Shown: positions 1-9,876 of the stretch, piece by piece | Layout: every line of letters starts with the position of its first letter | Numbering within the stretch: position 1 is the first letter of the stretch | NCBI RefSeq assembly: GCF_030811555.1 | Contig: NZ_JAUSQZ010000001.1 | Span: 558,001 to 622,000 of the forward strand | Source of the DNA: Kineosporia succinea | GTDB taxonomy: Bacteria; Actinomycetota; Actinomycetes; Actinomycetales; Kineosporiaceae | Reading direction: 5' to 3' | DNA length: 64,000 bases | Program-made: the position numbers and the translations under genes | Notes under the pieces: generated by a model | Databases searched by the model: none | Told to the model about the DNA's origin: nothing | Seen by the model: only the letters and a program-made list of their open reading frames with translations

Positions 1-366
1 CAGTTCGAGCAGGCCGCGGCCGAGGGCGTTCGAGCGGGCCAGGCGCTCGCGCAGGCGCACCAGCCGGCTGCGAGGGGCCTCGGGGCGGTCGAGCGTGGGA
101 ACCAGCAGTTCCGGTTCCGGTTCCGGCTGCGGCTCGACCTCGACGGTCGGTGCCGTGGTCGCGGTCTTCTCGGCCGACTTCTCGGCGGTCGGCGGGGCGT
201 CGAGAACCTCGGCGTCGTCACCGGGACGCTCGAGGGTGGTGGTGCCCGCGCCGCCCGGCGGGAGCGGAGGCTCCTTACGTCCGCGTCCGGCGACGAGCCC
301 GATCGTTCCGCCGAGACCGGCGAGCGCGACGATCGCGATGAGAATGATCCACTGGACGGTGTCCAC
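1..366 (-). CDS. ftsY: FtsY, signal recognition particle receptor, N-terminal part (runs off window)
   Basis: Only the first 122 residues are present; the GTPase (NG) domain lies beyond base 1. The start is GTG at 366 with an AGGAGG-type ribosome site about 10 nt upstream. The protein begins with one hydrophobic segment (about residues 5-28), then an acidic, proline-rich linker, then a basic stretch reading RLRERLARSNALGRGLLEL. That stretch matches the N-terminal helices leading into the FtsY NG domain. The family docks ribosome-SRP complexes on the membrane through a GTP-dependent FtsY-Ffh interaction. A membrane-anchored acidic N-terminus is typical of actinobacterial FtsY. The location downstream of smc supports the call, although a large repeat protein separates the two here. 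The GTPase motifs cannot be checked. Confidence 0.85.
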   Translation of the reverse strand, partial: MDTVQWIILIAIVALAGLGGTIGLVAGRGRKEPPLPPGGAGTTTLERPGDDAEVLDAPPTAEKSAEKTATTAPTVEVEPQPEPEPELLVPTLDRPEAPRSRLVRLRERLARSNALGRGLLEL

Positions 367-689
367 TCCGGACGAGCCTCCTCAGGCACAGGGTGGCGTC
401 GGCTCCCCCGACGCCGATGACGTGTCGGCCGTTGATGAGCATGCCAGCCCGTGTGCTGCGGCGCCCGCGCCGGGTGTCCCCCCGCCCGGCGCGTCACCCG
501 GTTACCGGGGTGGTGGTGGGGCGGGGGTCACGAGGGGGTCACAGATCGAGAGCCGACGGACGCGCGGTCGCACCGACGCCACGAAGGCGCGGCTCCCGGG
601 GCGGTCGCCGGGGCGACGGTTCCCGGAACCGCGCCTTCGTGAAGGTGCCGTTCGGATGCCGGTGCGGGTTGCCTTCTCTGCCGGTCGGA
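367..689. other. Intergenic gap between ftsY and the repeat protein
   Basis: No open frame here looks like a gene. The one clear structure is the terminator-like hairpin at 581-640. The part next to ftsY holds its ribosome-binding site and presumably its promoter, but no convincing -35/-10 pair was identified. Confidence 0.6.
581..640 (-). terminator. Hairpin terminator downstream of the repeat protein gene
   Basis: A perfect 12-bp inverted repeat (581-592 with 629-640) encloses a second, smaller GC-rich stem around 611-625. It lies about 50 nt past the stop codon of the minus-strand repeat protein. No long T-run follows, so it would be a U-poor terminator of the kind common in GC-rich actinobacteria. 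Confidence 0.55.
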
Positions 690-3404
690 TCAGCGCCCGT
701 GCCGGACGCGGCCCCCGCCGCGGACCTTCTTGCCCTTGGACCGGCCCTTGGTGTTGTCGTGGGCCCTGGGCTGCGGGCCGGTGGCCTCGACCGGCTCCAT
801 GACGGCAGTCTCGTCGGCGGCGGGAACGGGGGCCATGACCACGGTCTCGTCCGAAGAAGACGGGGCCTTCACCGGGGCCATGACCTCGGTCTCGGCCGCC
901 GCCGGGGGGACGGCGGCCTTGGCTGCCTTCTGCGGCTGGCCCGCCTTCGCTGCCTGGCCTGCCGAGGCTGCCTTCTGTGCCGTGGCCGCCTTCTGCGCCT
1001 GGCCCACCTTCTGCGCCTGGCCCAACTTCGCTGCCTGGCCTGCCTTCTGTGTCTGGCCTGCCTTCGCTGCCTGGCCTGCCTTGACCGGCGTCATGACCTC
1101 CGTCTCGGCCGGGGCCGACTCGACGGGCTTCATGACCTCGGTCGCCGCCTCGGCGGCCGGTTCGCTCTCGTTATTGCCGGTGTTCTCAGGCCTGCTGGTG
1201 TTCTCGTTCTTGCTGGTGTTCTCGTTCTTGCTGGTGTTCTCAGGCCTGCTCGTGGCCTTGGGCCTGGTCTGGTTCGCGGCCGGGTCGGGCGCCGAGGTGC
1301 TGCGGGCGATGGGCTCGCGCACCGGGGCGAACACCGCGGTCTCCGCCGCCGAGGGAACGGACGGCTCGGACGTCTCGATGACCTGAGTCTCCCGGGCGGC
1401 CTCTGCGTCCGCCGCGGCCTTCTCAGCCGCGGCCTTCTCAGCCGCGGCCTTCTCAGCCGCCGCCTTCTCAGCCGCCGCCTTCTCAGCCGCCGCCTTCTCA
1501 GCCGCCGCCTTCTCAGCCGCCGCCTTCTCAGCCGCCGCCTTCTCAGCCGCCGCCTTCTCAGCCGCCGCCTTCTCAGCCGCCGCCTTCTCAGCCGCCGCCT
1601 TCTCAGCCGCCGCCTTCTCAGCCGCCGCCTTCTCAGCCGCCGCCTTCTCAGCCGCCGCCTTCTCAGCCGCCGCCTTCTCAGCCGCCGCCTTCTCAGCCGC
1701 CGCCTTCTCAGCCGCCGCCTTCTCAGCCGCCGCCTTCTCAGCCGCCGCCTTCTCAGCCGCCGCCTTCTCAGCCGCCGCCTTCTCAGCCGCCGCCTTCTCA
1801 GCCGCCGCCTTCTCAGCCGCCGCCTTCTCAGCCTCGGCGACCGAGGTCGCCTCGTCCTTCACCGGGGCGATCATGACCGTCTCGTCGGACGGAGCCACCG
1901 GCTCGCTCTTCTTCGACTCGACCTTGGCCGACGACATGGACGCGGTGGGCTCCGGAGCCGCCGGGACACCGGGCTTCACCGTCGGGCTCTTCACGCCGGA
2001 GGTGGCGATCGGGTCCTTGACGGGGGCAATCATCACCGTCTCGTCGGCGGAGACGAGCGGCTCCTTCACGGGCTGGATCATCACGGTCTCGTCGGACGGG
2101 GCCACCGGCTCGGACACCCGATCGGACACCCGGGCCTCGACCTTCGGCGTGGCCTTGACCTCGGACTTCGCCGCGACCTTCTTCTTGGCCGGCTCGGCGG
2201 ACTTCTTGGCCGGCACGGCGGGCCTCTTCGCACCGGATCCGGCGATCTCCGCCTTCACCGGCTGGATCATCACCGTCTCGTCGGACGGGGCCACCGCCGG
2301 CTTCGCTGTGGGAGCACTGTCACCGGCAGGCGCCTCGGCACGGCCGGCGGCCTTCGCCTCGACGGCCTTCGCGTCGGTCTTCGCGTCGGTCTTCGCCTTG
2401 TTCTTGCCGCGGCTGCCGATGATCGCGGCCACGTCGAACCGGTCGCGCCGCGGACCCTTGGGCTTGCCCGCCGGCTTCGCCGCAGTGCTCGCGTGCCGCA
2501 CGCCGCTCTGGCCGGTATCCGCCGGGGAAGCGTCCTGACCGGCGGAGACACCGGCAGCGGAGACACCGGCACCGACAGCACCCGACCCCGGGCTCCCGGA
2601 AGCAGAGCCACCCGAGGCGGAACCCGAACCGCCCGCAGCAGAGCCACCGGCCCGCGCACTGACACCCGTGGTGATGCCACCCGTCGCCCGGGCCGCCGCC
2701 GCGGGCGAGGCCGCCGCGGCCGCACCCGGCGTCGCTCCCCGGCCGGCCGCACTCGCGACCTTCGCCCCGGCCTGCTTCGCGGACGGCACACCCTTCGGCG
2801 CCAGCCCCTTCAGCACCGGAGCCACACCCGCGCCAGCGCCCGCACCAGCCGGGACCGGCGCCATCGGCATCGTCATCTCGGTGTCGGGCACCTCGGCCGG
2901 CGGGCGGTCACCGTCGTCGGTCATCGGCGGGTCGTGGGGCACCGCGATGTCCCGCACCGGGATCTCACCGGTCTTGCCCAGCCACGCGGCGCCGGAGGAA
3001 CGGCCGTCCGTGGCGGAACGCGAGTGACCGCGGGGCTGCGTGCGGCCCATCGTGGAGGTGAGGCCGGCGACGCCGACCTCACGGACCGGCGCCTCGCTCT
3101 GCCCCGGCGCCACGGCGCCACGATTCTCGAGCTGGTCGAGACCGGAGTGCATCGCCTCGTTCAGCGGGTGCCAGATGCGCTGGAACCAGTGGGCTGTCGC
3201 GATCGAAGCGCGCCACGAAGCGATGGCACCCTTGGCCGTGCCCCGGCCCGCAGCCGTCGGCACCGAGGCGGCCGCGTTCACCGCCCGTTGCCCCTCGGGG
3301 GTGAGAACCCTTGAGCCCGAACGTAATTGAGGTGCAGCGATCAGGTACAGGAATCCGATCGCAATGGCCAGGATGAGCAGCAGTCCCACGATCGCGGCAA
3401 TCAC
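690..3404 (-). CDS. Membrane-anchored, low-complexity repeat protein of unknown function
   Basis: 904 residues from GTG at 3404; the ribosome site is poor. I do not recognise the family. Residues about 2-24 form one N-terminal membrane segment. A moderately conserved-looking part follows (to about residue 110, with several Trp and His). The rest is Ala/Pro/Lys/Glu-rich and probably disordered. Residues about 525-665 are 28 pentapeptide units of EKAAA type, encoded by a 15-bp tandem repeat (1411-1830), and should form a long single alpha helix. About ten copies of a motif of the form [DE]-T-x-V-M-x-P-V lie on either side of the helix (around residues 371, 435, 453, 505, 685, 752, 767, 837, 852 and 864). 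A spacer rich in Gly, Ser and Ala spans about 200-300. The gene sits between smc and ftsY, both terminated separately, so it is probably its own transcript. A role as an envelope scaffold or phosphothreonine hub is speculation. Confidence 0.75.
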   Translation of the reverse strand: MIAAIVGLLLILAIAIGFLYLIAAPQLRSGSRVLTPEGQRAVNAAASVPTAAGRGTAKGAIASWRASIATAHWFQRIWHPLNEAMHSGLDQLENRGAVAPGQSEAPVREVGVAGLTSTMGRTQPRGHSRSATDGRSSGAAWLGKTGEIPVRDIAVPHDPPMTDDGDRPPAEVPDTEMTMPMAPVPAGAGAGAGVAPVLKGLAPKGVPSAKQAGAKVASAAGRGATPGAAAAASPAAAARATGGITTGVSARAGGSAAGGSGSASGGSASGSPGSGAVGAGVSAAGVSAGQDASPADTGQSGVRHASTAAKPAGKPKGPRRDRFDVAAIIGSRGKNKAKTDAKTDAKAVEAKAAGRAEAPAGDSAPTAKPAVAPSDETVMIQPVKAEIAGSGAKRPAVPAKKSAEPAKKKVAAKSEVKATPKVEARVSDRVSEPVAPSDETVMIQPVKEPLVSADETVMIAPVKDPIATSGVKSPTVKPGVPAAPEPTASMSSAKVESKKSEPVAPSDETVMIAPVKDEATSVAEAEKAAAEKAAAEKAAAEKAAAEKAAAEKAAAEKAAAEKAAAEKAAAEKAAAEKAAAEKAAAEKAAAEKAAAEKAAAEKAAAEKAAAEKAAAEKAAAEKAAAEKAAAEKAAAEKAAAEKAAAEKAAAEKAAAEKAAAEKAAADAEAARETQVIETSEPSVPSAAETAVFAPVREPIARSTSAPDPAANQTRPKATSRPENTSKNENTSKNENTSRPENTGNNESEPAAEAATEVMKPVESAPAETEVMTPVKAGQAAKAGQTQKAGQAAKLGQAQKVGQAQKAATAQKAASAGQAAKAGQPQKAAKAAVPPAAAETEVMAPVKAPSSSDETVVMAPVPAADETAVMEPVEATGPQPRAHDNTKGRSKGKKVRGGGRVRHGR
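1411..1830 (-). repeat. 15-bp tandem repeat, 28 units, coding
   Basis: Twenty-eight consecutive 15-bp units lie inside the repeat protein gene. The three units at 1411-1455 share one variant (GCGGCC in place of GCCGCC) and the remaining 25 are identical, which suggests recent expansion by slippage or unequal recombination. Units are multiples of three, so copy-number change keeps the reading frame and changes only helix length. Confidence 0.95.
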
Positions 3405-3827
3405 ATGTCTACGTTACGAGGTATTTCGTCTCGACCCAATGGGAACGGCCCTGCCAATTGTTTCGATCGCGTCACTCTTGCCTGTCGATACTGGACACCC
3501 GGCCGATTTCGTGCCCATTCCCGCACCTTGAAAAGCCCCTCGCAACAAGCCTTTTCGCGAGCAACCGCAGGTCGGCCGAGTGTGTCCGAGGTCGCAGTCG
3601 ATCTTCGCCCGGCTGGAGTAGTCACAGGAACGACCCGGGCAACTACCGGAAAAGTCCCAGCCTGCAACAGGAACTGCCCGCGCATCGAAGTCGTTATCGG
3701 TGGGGAGCGAAAACTCGCCGTGGTCAAGACAATCGAAGAGTAGTCGCGGGTCAGGGAAAAGGCCCCCGGGATGCACCCGGGGGCCCTGGTGATGTCATGC
3801 CGACCTCAGCGGGACGTCATGATCACG
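3405..3827. other. Intergenic gap between smc and the repeat protein
   Basis: 423 bp, visibly less GC-rich than the genes. It contains the smc terminator (3757-3785) and must hold the promoter of the repeat protein, but no clear promoter could be assigned. Short open frames here overlap the terminator and show no recognisable protein. Confidence 0.6.
3757..3785 (-). terminator. Rho-independent terminator of smc
   Basis: A perfect 10-bp GC stem (3761-3770 with 3776-3785) with a 5-nt loop is followed on the minus strand by TTTT (3760-3757). It lies about 43 nt past the smc stop. Confidence 0.85.
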
Positions 3828-6800
3828 TCAGCCGGGCGATCCCGGCCCGTCCACCGTCGTCACCGAGACCTCAGCCGCCGCGTCAAGATCGATCACCCGA
3901 TCAGCCGCGCCGTCCCCGGCCACCCCGGCAGCCGCGCCGGTCCCGGGAAGCTCCACCACGTCCACCATTTCACCCGCGGGCCGCCGCCGCGACCGGGAAC
4001 CCGACTCGGGCTCGTCGTCCGCCAGCCGCTGACTGATCACCGTGGTCACACCGTCACCACGCATGGTCACGCCGTACAGCGCGTCGGCAACCTCCATGGT
4101 GCGCTTCTGGTGCGTGATCACGATCAGCTGCGACGACTCCCGCAGCTCCTCGAAGATCCCGATCAGACGCCCGAGGTTGACGTCGTCCAGCGCCGCCTCG
4201 ACCTCGTCCATCACGTAGAACGGGCTGGGGCGGGCCTTGAAGATCGACACCAGCAGCGCCACCGCGGTCAGCGAGCGCTCGCCACCGGACAGCAACGAGA
4301 GCCGCTTGACCTTCTTGCCCGGCGGCCGGGCCTCGACGTCGAGACCGGTGGTGAGCATGTTCGACGGGTCGGTCAGGATCAGCTTGCCCTCACCGCCCGG
4401 GAAGAGCCGCTGGAAGACCCCGACGAACTCGCGCGCGGTGTCGTTGAAGGCCTCGGTGAAGACCTCCTCGACCCGCTTGTCGACGTCTTCGATGATCTGC
4501 AGCAGGTCGCGCCGTGACACCTTGAGGTCGTCGAGCTGCTTGTTGAGGAACGTGTGCCGTTCCTCGAGCGCCGCGAACTCCTCCAGGGCCAGCGGGTTGA
4601 CCGTGCCCAGCAGGTTCAGGCCCCGCTCGGCCTTGCGCAGCCGCTTCTCCTGGGTCGCCCGGTCGAACGGCTTCGGCTCGGGCGGGGTGGCCGGCTCCGG
4701 GTCGCCGGGGGCCAGCAGGCTCGGCGGCACCAGCTGGTGCGGGCCGTACTCCTCGATCAGCACGTCCGGGTCCATACCCAGCTCGTCGACGCTGCGCTGC
4801 CGGAACGCGTCGATGCGCAGCCGCTGCTCGGTGCGCACGACCTCGTCGCGGTGCGCGGAGTCGATCAGCCGTGCCTGCTCCGCCGCCAGCCGCTGCTCGC
4901 TCTCGCGCACGGTGGTGAGCTCGACGTTGCGGGCGTCGCGCTCGGCCTCCAGCCGGTCCCGCACCGACTCGGCCGTGGCCAGCGTCTTCTCGAGCAGCAC
5001 GAGCATGTACTCGCCACCGGCCAGCACGGCCCGGGCGATCTGCATCTGCCGCCGGCGCCGTTCCTCACGGGCCACCGCCTTGGCCCGGGCGGCGCGTTCC
5101 TCGGCGGCCCGGCGCATCAGCTGCTCGGCCCGGCCGGCCACCGCGCGGGCCCGTTCCTCGGCGGTGCGCAGGGCCAGGCGCGCGTCGGTCTCCTCGCCGC
5201 GCAGCCGGGCCGTGGCCTCGATCAGCCGGTCACGCTCGGAGGTGTCCGGCTCCTCGTCCTCGGCCTCGAGAGACTCTGAGGCGGCCTCGAGCTGGGCCTC
5301 CAGCTCGAACAGGGCCTCGCGAGCGTCCGCCTCGGTCTGCCGGGAGCGCCCGAGCTGGTCGCGCAGCCGCTCCACCTCGGCCTCGGCCGCGCGGGCCGTG
5401 CCCGCGAGCCGCCCCCGTTCGGCGGCGACCTTCGCCGCGGCCTGGGCCCGGCGTCCCTCCAGCTCACCGATGCGGCTCTCGACCCGGCGCAGATCGCCCT
5501 GGGCCTGCTTGAGCGCACCCTGCAGATCACGGACCTGCTGCTGCACCGTCTGCTGCTGGTCGCGGGCCTGCGTCAGCGCGGCCCCCGCCTCCTCGGCCGT
5601 GGCCGCCGCCAGAGCCACCCGCTCGGCGGCCTGCTCGACCGCGGCCTGCGTCTCGATCGGCGAGGGCGCCGAGGCCGAGCCACCGCGCACCAGGGCCGCC
5701 GAGACCAGCTCACCGCCCGGCGTCACCGCGCGGACGTCGGGCCACAGGCGCACCAGCTCGGCGGCGGCGGCGAGATCCGGCACCACGGCGACGCGGTGCA
5801 GAAGACGGTCCAGGGCCGGCCTCAGAGCCGAGGGCTCGCGCACCAGCGACCGCACCCAGCGGCCCCCGGCCGGCAGCGAGGGCCAGCCGTCCGGATCCGA
5901 ATCGGCCGGTGACGTCACCGAGGCCGGCACCAGAACCGCCTGCCCCCCGTCTTCCGCGGCCAGCAGCGAGAGCGCAGCCAGGGCCCCGGACAGCTCTCCC
6001 ACCGCGACCGCCTCGGCCGCCGGCCCCAGTGCCGCCGCGACCGCGGTCTCGAAGCCCGGCTCCACCGCCAGCACCGCTGCCAGCGAGCCGATCAGCCCGG
6101 GCACCCGGTCGCCCGCGGCCAGCACCGCACCCGCACCGTCTTTGCGCCGCAGCCCGAGAGCAAGGGTGTCCCGCCGCGCCGACCACTCCTTGCGCTCACC
6201 GTGCGCCTCGCGCTCGGTGTGCCGCAGGCCCTCGAGCTCCCGGTTCAGCCCGGTGAGCCGGGACTGCAGCTCCTCCAGCTCGGTCTCCTGAGCCAGGATC
6301 CGCTCCGAGACGGACGCCGCCTCGACCTGGAGCGCCTCGGCCTGCTCAGCATCCGAATCGTCCGGATCGGCGACCGAGACCGACTCCAGCTCCGCCACCG
6401 ACGCCTGGGCCGCGAGCACCCGCTCCTCAGCGTCCGCGATCGTGCCCGACAGCCGCTCCACCGCGCCCACCGACGCGTCCACCGTGCTGCGGGCCGCCCC
6501 GACCCTGCCCGCCAGCCGGGCCAGCTGCTCACGCCGGTCGGCCGCGCGCCGGGCCAGCTCGACCAGCCGCTGCTCCTCGGCGCGAGCGGCCTGCTCGGCC
6601 TCGCGACGCCGGTCCTCGGCCGTGAGCATCAGCTCGTTGGCGCCCTCGACCTCGGCCTGGAGCTCTTCCTCCTGCTCCCGCACCAGCGCGGCCTGGGCCT
6701 CGAGGTCGTCGGGGTCACGCCCGTCACGGCGCTCGTCGGGCTCGGACTCGGACAGCAGCCGGAGCCGGTCGGCGGCCAGGCTGTTCGTGCCCCGCGTGCG

Positions 6801-7694
6801 CTCGCGCAACGACGAGAGCTGGTACCAGGTGTTCTGCGCCCGGGAGAGCTGCGGCGACGCGGCGCTGGCGGCCAGCTCCAACGAGGACAATCGGGCCCGT
6901 GTGGACGCCAGCTCCTGCTCCACCTCGGAACGCCGCTGGGTGATCGCCGCCTCGTCGGCCATCTCGGCCGCGATCGTCGACGTCAGCGTGACCAGGTCGT
7001 CGGCCAGCAGCCGGGCCTTGGCGTCGCGCAGGTCGGCCTGCACCACCTGGGCCTTGCGCGCCACCTCGGCCTGCCGGCCGAGAGGCTTGAGCTGACGCCG
7101 GATCTCGGTGGTGAGGTCGGCGAGACGCTGCAGATTGCCCTGCATCGCGTCGAGCTTGCGGATCGCCTTCTCTTTGCGCTTGCGGTGCTTCAGGACTCCC
7201 GCGGCCTCTTCGATGAACCCGCGCCGCTCCTCCGGGGTGGCCTGGAGCACCGCGTCGAGCTGGCCCTGCCCGACGATCACGTGCATCTCGCGGCCGATAC
7301 CGGAGTCGGACAGCAGTTCCTGGATGTCGAGCAGGCGGCACGGGGAGCCGTTGATCGCGTACTCGGAACCACCGGAGCGGAACATCGTGCGCGAGATCGT
7401 GACCTCGGTGTAGTCGATCGGCAGCGCACCGTCGGTGTTGTCGATCGTGAGCGCGACCTCGGCCCGGCCCAGGGGCGGGCGGCCGGAGGTGCCGGCGAAG
7501 ATGACGTCTTCCATCTTGCCGCCGCGCAGGCTCTTGGCGCCCTGCTCACCCATCACCCAGCTGAGGGCGTCGACCACGTTGGACTTGCCCGACCCGTTCG
7601 GCCCGACGACACACGTGATGCCCGGTTCGAGACGCAGAGTGGTGGCCGACGCGAACGACTTGAACCCGCGCAGGGTCAGGGTCTTCAGGTGCAC
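3828..7694 (-). CDS. smc: Chromosome segregation ATPase SMC
   Basis: 1288 residues. I chose GTG at 7694 because the protein then begins [14 protein letters not shown], as SMC proteins do, with a GAGGAG ribosome site just upstream. Walker A is GPNGSGKSN at residues 31-39. Two long coiled-coil arms (about 170-500 and 680-1000) flank a hinge domain (about 520-670). The ABC signature LSGGER is near residue 1135 and Walker B ([12 protein letters not shown]) near 1160. A roughly 75-residue acidic tail extends past the usual end. SMC dimers with ScpA and ScpB load at the origin and align chromosome arms. Length and motif order are normal, apart from the tail. The terminator at 3757-3785 shows it is not co-transcribed with the repeat protein or ftsY. 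Confidence 0.97.
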   Translation of the reverse strand: MHLKTLTLRGFKSFASATTLRLEPGITCVVGPNGSGKSNVVDALSWVMGEQGAKSLRGGKMEDVIFAGTSGRPPLGRAEVALTIDNTDGALPIDYTEVTISRTMFRSGGSEYAINGSPCRLLDIQELLSDSGIGREMHVIVGQGQLDAVLQATPEERRGFIEEAAGVLKHRKRKEKAIRKLDAMQGNLQRLADLTTEIRRQLKPLGRQAEVARKAQVVQADLRDAKARLLADDLVTLTSTIAAEMADEAAITQRRSEVEQELASTRARLSSLELAASAASPQLSRAQNTWYQLSSLRERTRGTNSLAADRLRLLSESEPDERRDGRDPDDLEAQAALVREQEEELQAEVEGANELMLTAEDRRREAEQAARAEEQRLVELARRAADRREQLARLAGRVGAARSTVDASVGAVERLSGTIADAEERVLAAQASVAELESVSVADPDDSDAEQAEALQVEAASVSERILAQETELEELQSRLTGLNRELEGLRHTEREAHGERKEWSARRDTLALGLRRKDGAGAVLAAGDRVPGLIGSLAAVLAVEPGFETAVAAALGPAAEAVAVGELSGALAALSLLAAEDGGQAVLVPASVTSPADSDPDGWPSLPAGGRWVRSLVREPSALRPALDRLLHRVAVVPDLAAAAELVRLWPDVRAVTPGGELVSAALVRGGSASAPSPIETQAAVEQAAERVALAAATAEEAGAALTQARDQQQTVQQQVRDLQGALKQAQGDLRRVESRIGELEGRRAQAAAKVAAERGRLAGTARAAEAEVERLRDQLGRSRQTEADAREALFELEAQLEAASESLEAEDEEPDTSERDRLIEATARLRGEETDARLALRTAEERARAVAGRAEQLMRRAAEERAARAKAVAREERRRRQMQIARAVLAGGEYMLVLLEKTLATAESVRDRLEAERDARNVELTTVRESEQRLAAEQARLIDSAHRDEVVRTEQRLRIDAFRQRSVDELGMDPDVLIEEYGPHQLVPPSLLAPGDPEPATPPEPKPFDRATQEKRLRKAERGLNLLGTVNPLALEEFAALEERHTFLNKQLDDLKVSRRDLLQIIEDVDKRVEEVFTEAFNDTAREFVGVFQRLFPGGEGKLILTDPSNMLTTGLDVEARPPGKKVKRLSLLSGGERSLTAVALLVSIFKARPSPFYVMDEVEAALDDVNLGRLIGIFEELRESSQLIVITHQKRTMEVADALYGVTMRGDGVTTVISQRLADDEPESGSRSRRRPAGEMVDVVELPGTGAAAGVAGDGAADRVIDLDAAAEVSVTTVDGPGSPG

Positions 7695-7840
7695 GGGCGG
7701 CTGGCTCCTCGGCTGATGCGGACCGCCCCAGGGTATCCGCGTTCGACCGGTGTTACTCGCACGACAACAAACCTGGACTGGCACACTTGGCCCCCACCGG
7801 AAGGCCGCCCCACCTCAGCAGCACGGAGGAAGAGCCCCAC

Positions 7841-8731
7841 ATGACCAGGTCCGGCTTCACCGTCCCCGATCACTCCGCGTCACAGGTCTGCATCGAAGCG
7901 CCAGGTTCCGGCCCGGGTTTCTGGGCGGGTGCCCCGAGCGTCTGCCTGCAGGACGGGGTGTACTGGCTGGCGTACCGGGTACGGCGGCCGCTGGACGAGG
8001 GTCGCGGGGTGGCGGTCACGATCGCCCGCAGCGACGACGGCGTGACGTTCGAGACGGTCACCTCGGTCGGACGGGACATCTTCGGCGCCGCCTCGCTCGA
8101 GCGCCCGGCCCTGCTGCCCACCGGTGACGGCGGCTGGCGGCTGTACCTGAGCTGCTCCACGCCGAACTCCAAGCACTGGTGGATCGAGGCGCTCGACGCG
8201 GCCGACGTGGTGGACCTGCCCACCGGCAAGCGCACGGTCGTGCTGCCGGGCGACGAGTCCTGGGGCGTGAAAGACCCGGTGGTGCACCGGAACGCCGCCG
8301 GCTGGCAGATGTGGGTGTGCTGCCATCCCCTCGACGACCCGGATGCCACCGATCGGATGAACTCCCGCTACGCCACGAGCGACGACGGGCTGGAGTGGGA
8401 GCTCGGGCCGGTGGCGATCGAGGGACGCGCGGGGCGGTGGGACGCCCGCGGCGCGCGGGTCACGGCGGTGGTCCCCCACGGTGACGGGCTCGCCGCCTAC
8501 TACGACGGGCGCGCGAGCGCGGCGGAGAACTGGTTCGAGCGCACCGGGGTGGCCCTGGGCCCGGCCGGGTCGTTCACGGCCGTCGGTGACGCGCCGATCG
8601 CCCAGTCGCCGCACGGTGACCACGCCCTGCGCTACCTCGACGTGGTCGACCTCCCCGACGGTGGCCGGCGTCTCTACTACGAGGCGGCGCTGCCGGACGG
8701 GTCGCACGACCTGCGCACGGAGCTGGTCTAG
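7841..8731 (+). CDS. GH43-like five-bladed beta-propeller protein
   Basis: 296 residues from ATG at 7841, preceded by GGAGGA about 10 nt upstream. There is no signal peptide, so it should be cytoplasmic. The sequence shows repeated blade-like motifs such as [29 protein letters not shown] and [10 protein letters not shown], the pattern of glycosyl hydrolase family 43/62/32-type propeller proteins. Acidic residues near blade starts (for example in VKDPVV) could be catalytic, but I cannot confirm a complete catalytic triad. The substrate cannot be told from sequence. It is divergent from smc (about 146 bp between starts) and is followed by a permease with its own ribosome site 37 nt later, so the two may be co-transcribed. 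Confidence 0.7.
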   Translation: MTRSGFTVPDHSASQVCIEAPGSGPGFWAGAPSVCLQDGVYWLAYRVRRPLDEGRGVAVTIARSDDGVTFETVTSVGRDIFGAASLERPALLPTGDGGWRLYLSCSTPNSKHWWIEALDAADVVDLPTGKRTVVLPGDESWGVKDPVVHRNAAGWQMWVCCHPLDDPDATDRMNSRYATSDDGLEWELGPVAIEGRAGRWDARGARVTAVVPHGDGLAAYYDGRASAAENWFERTGVALGPAGSFTAVGDAPIAQSPHGDHALRYLDVVDLPDGGRRLYYEAALPDGSHDLRTELV

Positions 8732-8768
8732 GCGCTTTTGTCACCGGGTGCAGATAAGGAGGCACCGG

Positions 8769-9827
8769 GTGCACAATGGCTGGGTGTCCACCCTTGCCAC
8801 GGTCCGTGGCTGGGGGCTGACCGAACTCCGACCCCACGAGCACGCCCACTGGGCAGCGTTGCGAGCCGTGCTCTCCGTGGGGGTGCCGGTCTCGGTGGTC
8901 CTCGCGCTCGGCCGGTCCGACCTCACCCTCTTCGCCAGCTTCGGGGCCTTCAACAGCCTCTACGGCCGGCACTCGATCTACGCCTCACGCCTGCGCATGC
9001 AGACCGAGAGCGGCCTGTTCATGGCCGCCTGCGTCACGCTCGGCGTGGTCGTCGCGGCGGTCGGCGGCACCCCGCTGGCGATCGCCGCGACCACGGCCGC
9101 CAGCGGGATCGCCTACCTGGTGGCCCGCTGGGCGCACTGGGCCCCGCCCGGTTCCCTGTTCGCGGTCTTCGCGGTCGGGGCCTGTTCCAGTCATCCGCAG
9201 GACTGGTCGACCGTGCCGCTCGCGCTCGCCGTGAGCCTCGGGGCAGCCTCGCTCGCGGTGCTCCTGGGCCAGTCCGGGCAGCTCTTCGCGGCGGGCCGGA
9301 ACCGCGAGAAAGCCTCCCGCAAGACACGTCTCAGCATCTCCGAGCTGTTCCGGGGTGAGGGCGTGCGCGGTGACCTGCTCGCCTGCACGGCCGGTCCGGC
9401 GATCGCGGGCACGGTCGCCGCGGCGGCCGGCGGTGCGCATCCGTACTGGGCGATGGTGTCGGCCGTGGCCCCGCTGATGAGCCCACCCGGCGCGCGCCAC
9501 CGGGTGACGCGCGCCCTGCACCGGGTCTGGGGCACGGCGCTGGGCGTGCTCATCAGCCTGGCCGTCCTCTCGACCGACCCGGGCGTCGTCACCACCCTGG
9601 TCCTGGCCCTGCTCGCCCAGGCCTTCGCCGAGCTCTTCGTGATGCGCAACTACGGGCTGGCGGTCATCGCGATCACGCCCCTGGCCCTGCTCATGCAGCA
9701 CCTGGCGGTGGAGAGCGATCCGCTCGCGACCACCACCGAGCGCATGACCGAGACCGCGCTCGGCGCGGCGATCGCGGTGGGGCTGATCCTGCTGGCGGGC
9801 CGCCCGAAGCACACCTCCACCGCCTGA
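8769..9827 (+). CDS. FUSC-family (aromatic acid exporter-like) membrane protein
   Basis: 352 residues. GTG at 8769 is preferred because a perfect AAGGAGG lies 6 nt upstream. Two blocks of hydrophobic segments (about residues 30-165 and 215-345) are separated by a charged cytoplasmic stretch (about 165-210, with RNREKASRKTRLS). This is the duplicated layout of FUSC/ArAE proteins such as YccS, AaeB or fusaric-acid resistance proteins, here in a compact form. The family is linked to export of aromatic or other weak acids; the substrate is unknown. The neighbouring genes (a propeller protein upstream and a convergent sulfotransferase) do not define a pathway. Confidence 0.75.
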   Translation: MHNGWVSTLATVRGWGLTELRPHEHAHWAALRAVLSVGVPVSVVLALGRSDLTLFASFGAFNSLYGRHSIYASRLRMQTESGLFMAACVTLGVVVAAVGGTPLAIAATTAASGIAYLVARWAHWAPPGSLFAVFAVGACSSHPQDWSTVPLALAVSLGAASLAVLLGQSGQLFAAGRNREKASRKTRLSISELFRGEGVRGDLLACTAGPAIAGTVAAAAGGAHPYWAMVSAVAPLMSPPGARHRVTRALHRVWGTALGVLISLAVLSTDPGVVTTLVLALLAQAFAELFVMRNYGLAVIAITPLALLMQHLAVESDPLATTTERMTETALGAAIAVGLILLAGRPKHTSTA

Positions 9828-9876
9828 GGACGTTTCGGTCGCCGGCGAGCGTCCGTCACCTCACCACCGGGTCACC

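Noticed and set aside
393-3314. Long plus-strand open frame with Leu/Ser/Arg repeats opposite the repeat protein
   Set aside because: It is the antisense of the EKAAA repeat gene. The minus-strand frame has the membrane segment, the recurrent motif and the gene-end terminator; the plus frame has only compositional repeats.
3414-3776. 120-codon minus-strand open frame between smc and the repeat protein
   Set aside because: Its start lies inside the smc terminator hairpin, it has no ribosome site and no recognisable features.
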